Of a stretch of DNA of 35,093 bases, positions 34,092 through 35,093 are shown piece after piece. A program made the translations under genes and the position numbers. Source of the stretch: an uncultured Bacteroidales bacterium (GTDB lineage: Bacteria > Bacteroidota > Bacteroidia > Bacteroidales > Muribaculaceae). The DNA lies in the NCBI GenBank assembly GCA_949123685.1, contig CASBHZ010000028.1, forward strand, positions 1 to 35,093, in the 5' to 3' direction. The notes beneath the pieces were generated by a model. It made no database searches. It saw only the letters and a list, made by a program, of their open reading frames with translations, and was not told the origin of the DNA. Position 1 is the first letter of the stretch. Each line of letters opens with the position of its first letter.

Positions 34092-35046
34092 CTAAGCACA
34101 TTGATCACTACATCCATATAAAACCATTTGCCTCCCTTTAAAAGGAAATCGAGACGATAGTCATATTCCCGGTCAAGATATTCTTGTGGAGAATAATTAT
34201 ATATATCATAGTCTATCCTCCCTTCAGCGAGGGTATATGGCAAATTGATAAGTGCAACCTGCTGATTTGTTCGGCGGTTGATGATCTGCAAACGCGCCGA
34301 TTTATTTATGTCTGCGTTATATGAGATCCTGTTGAACATAAGGTTGTAATGTGCGGTTCGCTGACCGGGTGCGGTCGTATTCCCGTCTATAATAGTTCCT
34401 CCGTTTTCAAGACGGGATGTCCAGCTGGCATATGGCGAATACTGGAGTGAATCAGTGCGTATCACCTCATTGTCGTGCGCGAGATGGGCGTTGTCGTCAA
34501 GCAGGATAACTTCATAGTCCGTATCATAAATATTATCAGGATCATCGATATCACGAAGTGTTATATTCAGATGCTTGGTGTCACGGATCAAAGATACTGT
34601 AGCGTAAGTGGCTCGGGCATCATCAACAGTGACATACTGGTCTTCCAGTGGATATATGGAAAACGGTTTGACAGTACGATGAAGATCCGGAGCAACCCTG
34701 CCATCCTGAGGAGCATAGGATGCAACTTTTAATGTATGCCATAACGTGTCAAGGGGCGCTTCCGCATTCACCTGATGCCTGTTTGTTCCGGATATCTGCT
34801 CATCATCATGATCAAGAGATATGCGAAGCGACTCCGAATCCGACACCTCCGTGCGCCGGTGTTTTGCTCCATTACATCCAAGCGCCTCATCCCAATCCTT
34901 CTGCATGGCGACAGCCTGAAGCCGATAACGACCTGCCGGCAACTCCCCATCCTCGAAATGAACGGCATAGCCATATTTTCTGAGCGGTTCCATGCCGTTT
35001 ACATGAGAGACGGTTCGTTCTGCAACTTTCTTTCCGGATTCGTCAT
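34058..35046 (-). CDS. FimB/Mfa2-type fimbrial anchor subunit, 5' end missing
   Basis: This is the C-terminal part (about 330 residues) of an anchor protein of the type V pilus, which fixes the fimbria to the outer membrane and limits its length. LPYTLAEGRIDYDIYNYSPQEYLDREYDYRLDFLLKGGKWFYMDVVINVLSWSKRFQNVEL is the family's conserved C-terminus (given here as two joined parts: LPYTLAEGRIDYD and DYRLDFLLKGGKW ... VINVLSWSKR). The real sequence stops at 35046; everything beyond is sequencing adapter, and an apparent start giving TGVQTCALPI is a product of that adapter. The true start, signal peptide and lipobox are missing. The stop codon overlaps the pilin frame. It is the first known gene of the fimbrial operon; earlier genes may be off the edge. 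Confidence 0.88.
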
Positions 35047-35093
35047 AGATCGGAAGAGCACACGTCTGAACTCCAGTCACGCGATAGTATCTC
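35047..35093. other. Illumina TruSeq adapter and index (non-genomic)
   Basis: The bases from 35047 start AGATCGGAAGAGCACACG and continue without mismatch through the standard TruSeq read-1 adapter to 35080. They are followed by an 8-nt index, GCGATAGT (35081-35088), and ATCTC, the start of the P7 side. This is untrimmed library adapter left on the contig end. Confidence 0.98.

Noticed and set aside
35047..35080. N-terminus MTGVQTCALPIY of the fimbrial anchor ORF
   Set aside because: It is encoded by sequencing adapter, not by the genome.

Overview
The window looks like a chromosomal contig end from a gut-type member of the Bacteroidales. The evidence is several promoters with the Bacteroidetes -7 box TAnnTTTG, a SusC-like barrel protein with a carboxypeptidase-regulatory N-terminus, type V (FimA/Mfa) fimbrial genes, a putative porin, a DUF4301 protein and a C-terminus like those used by type IX secretion. 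Muribaculaceae is my guess for the family; the sequence alone does not prove it.

Layout, left to right. 1-2250 (minus strand): rmlC and rmlB for dTDP-rhamnose, followed by a small toxin-like ORF that lacks a normal start. 2300-2479: a nested inverted-repeat element (element 1). 2536-4776 (plus): a long RelA/SpoT protein whose hydrolase residues are lost. 4817-7657 (minus): an outer-membrane beta-barrel protein. 7960-11439 (plus): DUF4301 protein, element 3, a lipoprotein and an alpha/beta hydrolase. 11486-11723: a terminator, then tRNA-His with its own promoter and terminator on the minus strand. 11753-11928: element 2. 12230-14281 (plus): putative porin. 14372-16696: divergent kbl and threonine dehydrogenase genes, which together turn threonine into glycine and acetyl-CoA. 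16815-23435 (plus): tetR, tolC, adaptor, RND pump and a small PII-like gene, laid out as one efflux operon. 23445-23496: a perfect 52-bp palindrome between converging operons. 23526 to the right end (minus): a fimbrial operon read from right to left, with a Mfa2-like anchor (cut by the contig end), a Mfa1/FimA-like pilin, a second fimbrillin-like lipoprotein, a 2389-residue secreted discoidin/T9SS protein and a DUF1573 protein.

The right end is not genomic. Bases 35047-35093 are an Illumina TruSeq adapter with an index, so the first residues of the last ORF are an artefact.

The most interesting unexplained signal is a family of three ~180-bp nested inverted-repeat elements (2300-2479, 9490-9675, 11753-11928). 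They share a 16-nt hairpin flanked by AGGA and GACTGA. Their stems differ in sequence but keep pairing, which points to selection on structure. I do not recognise the family.
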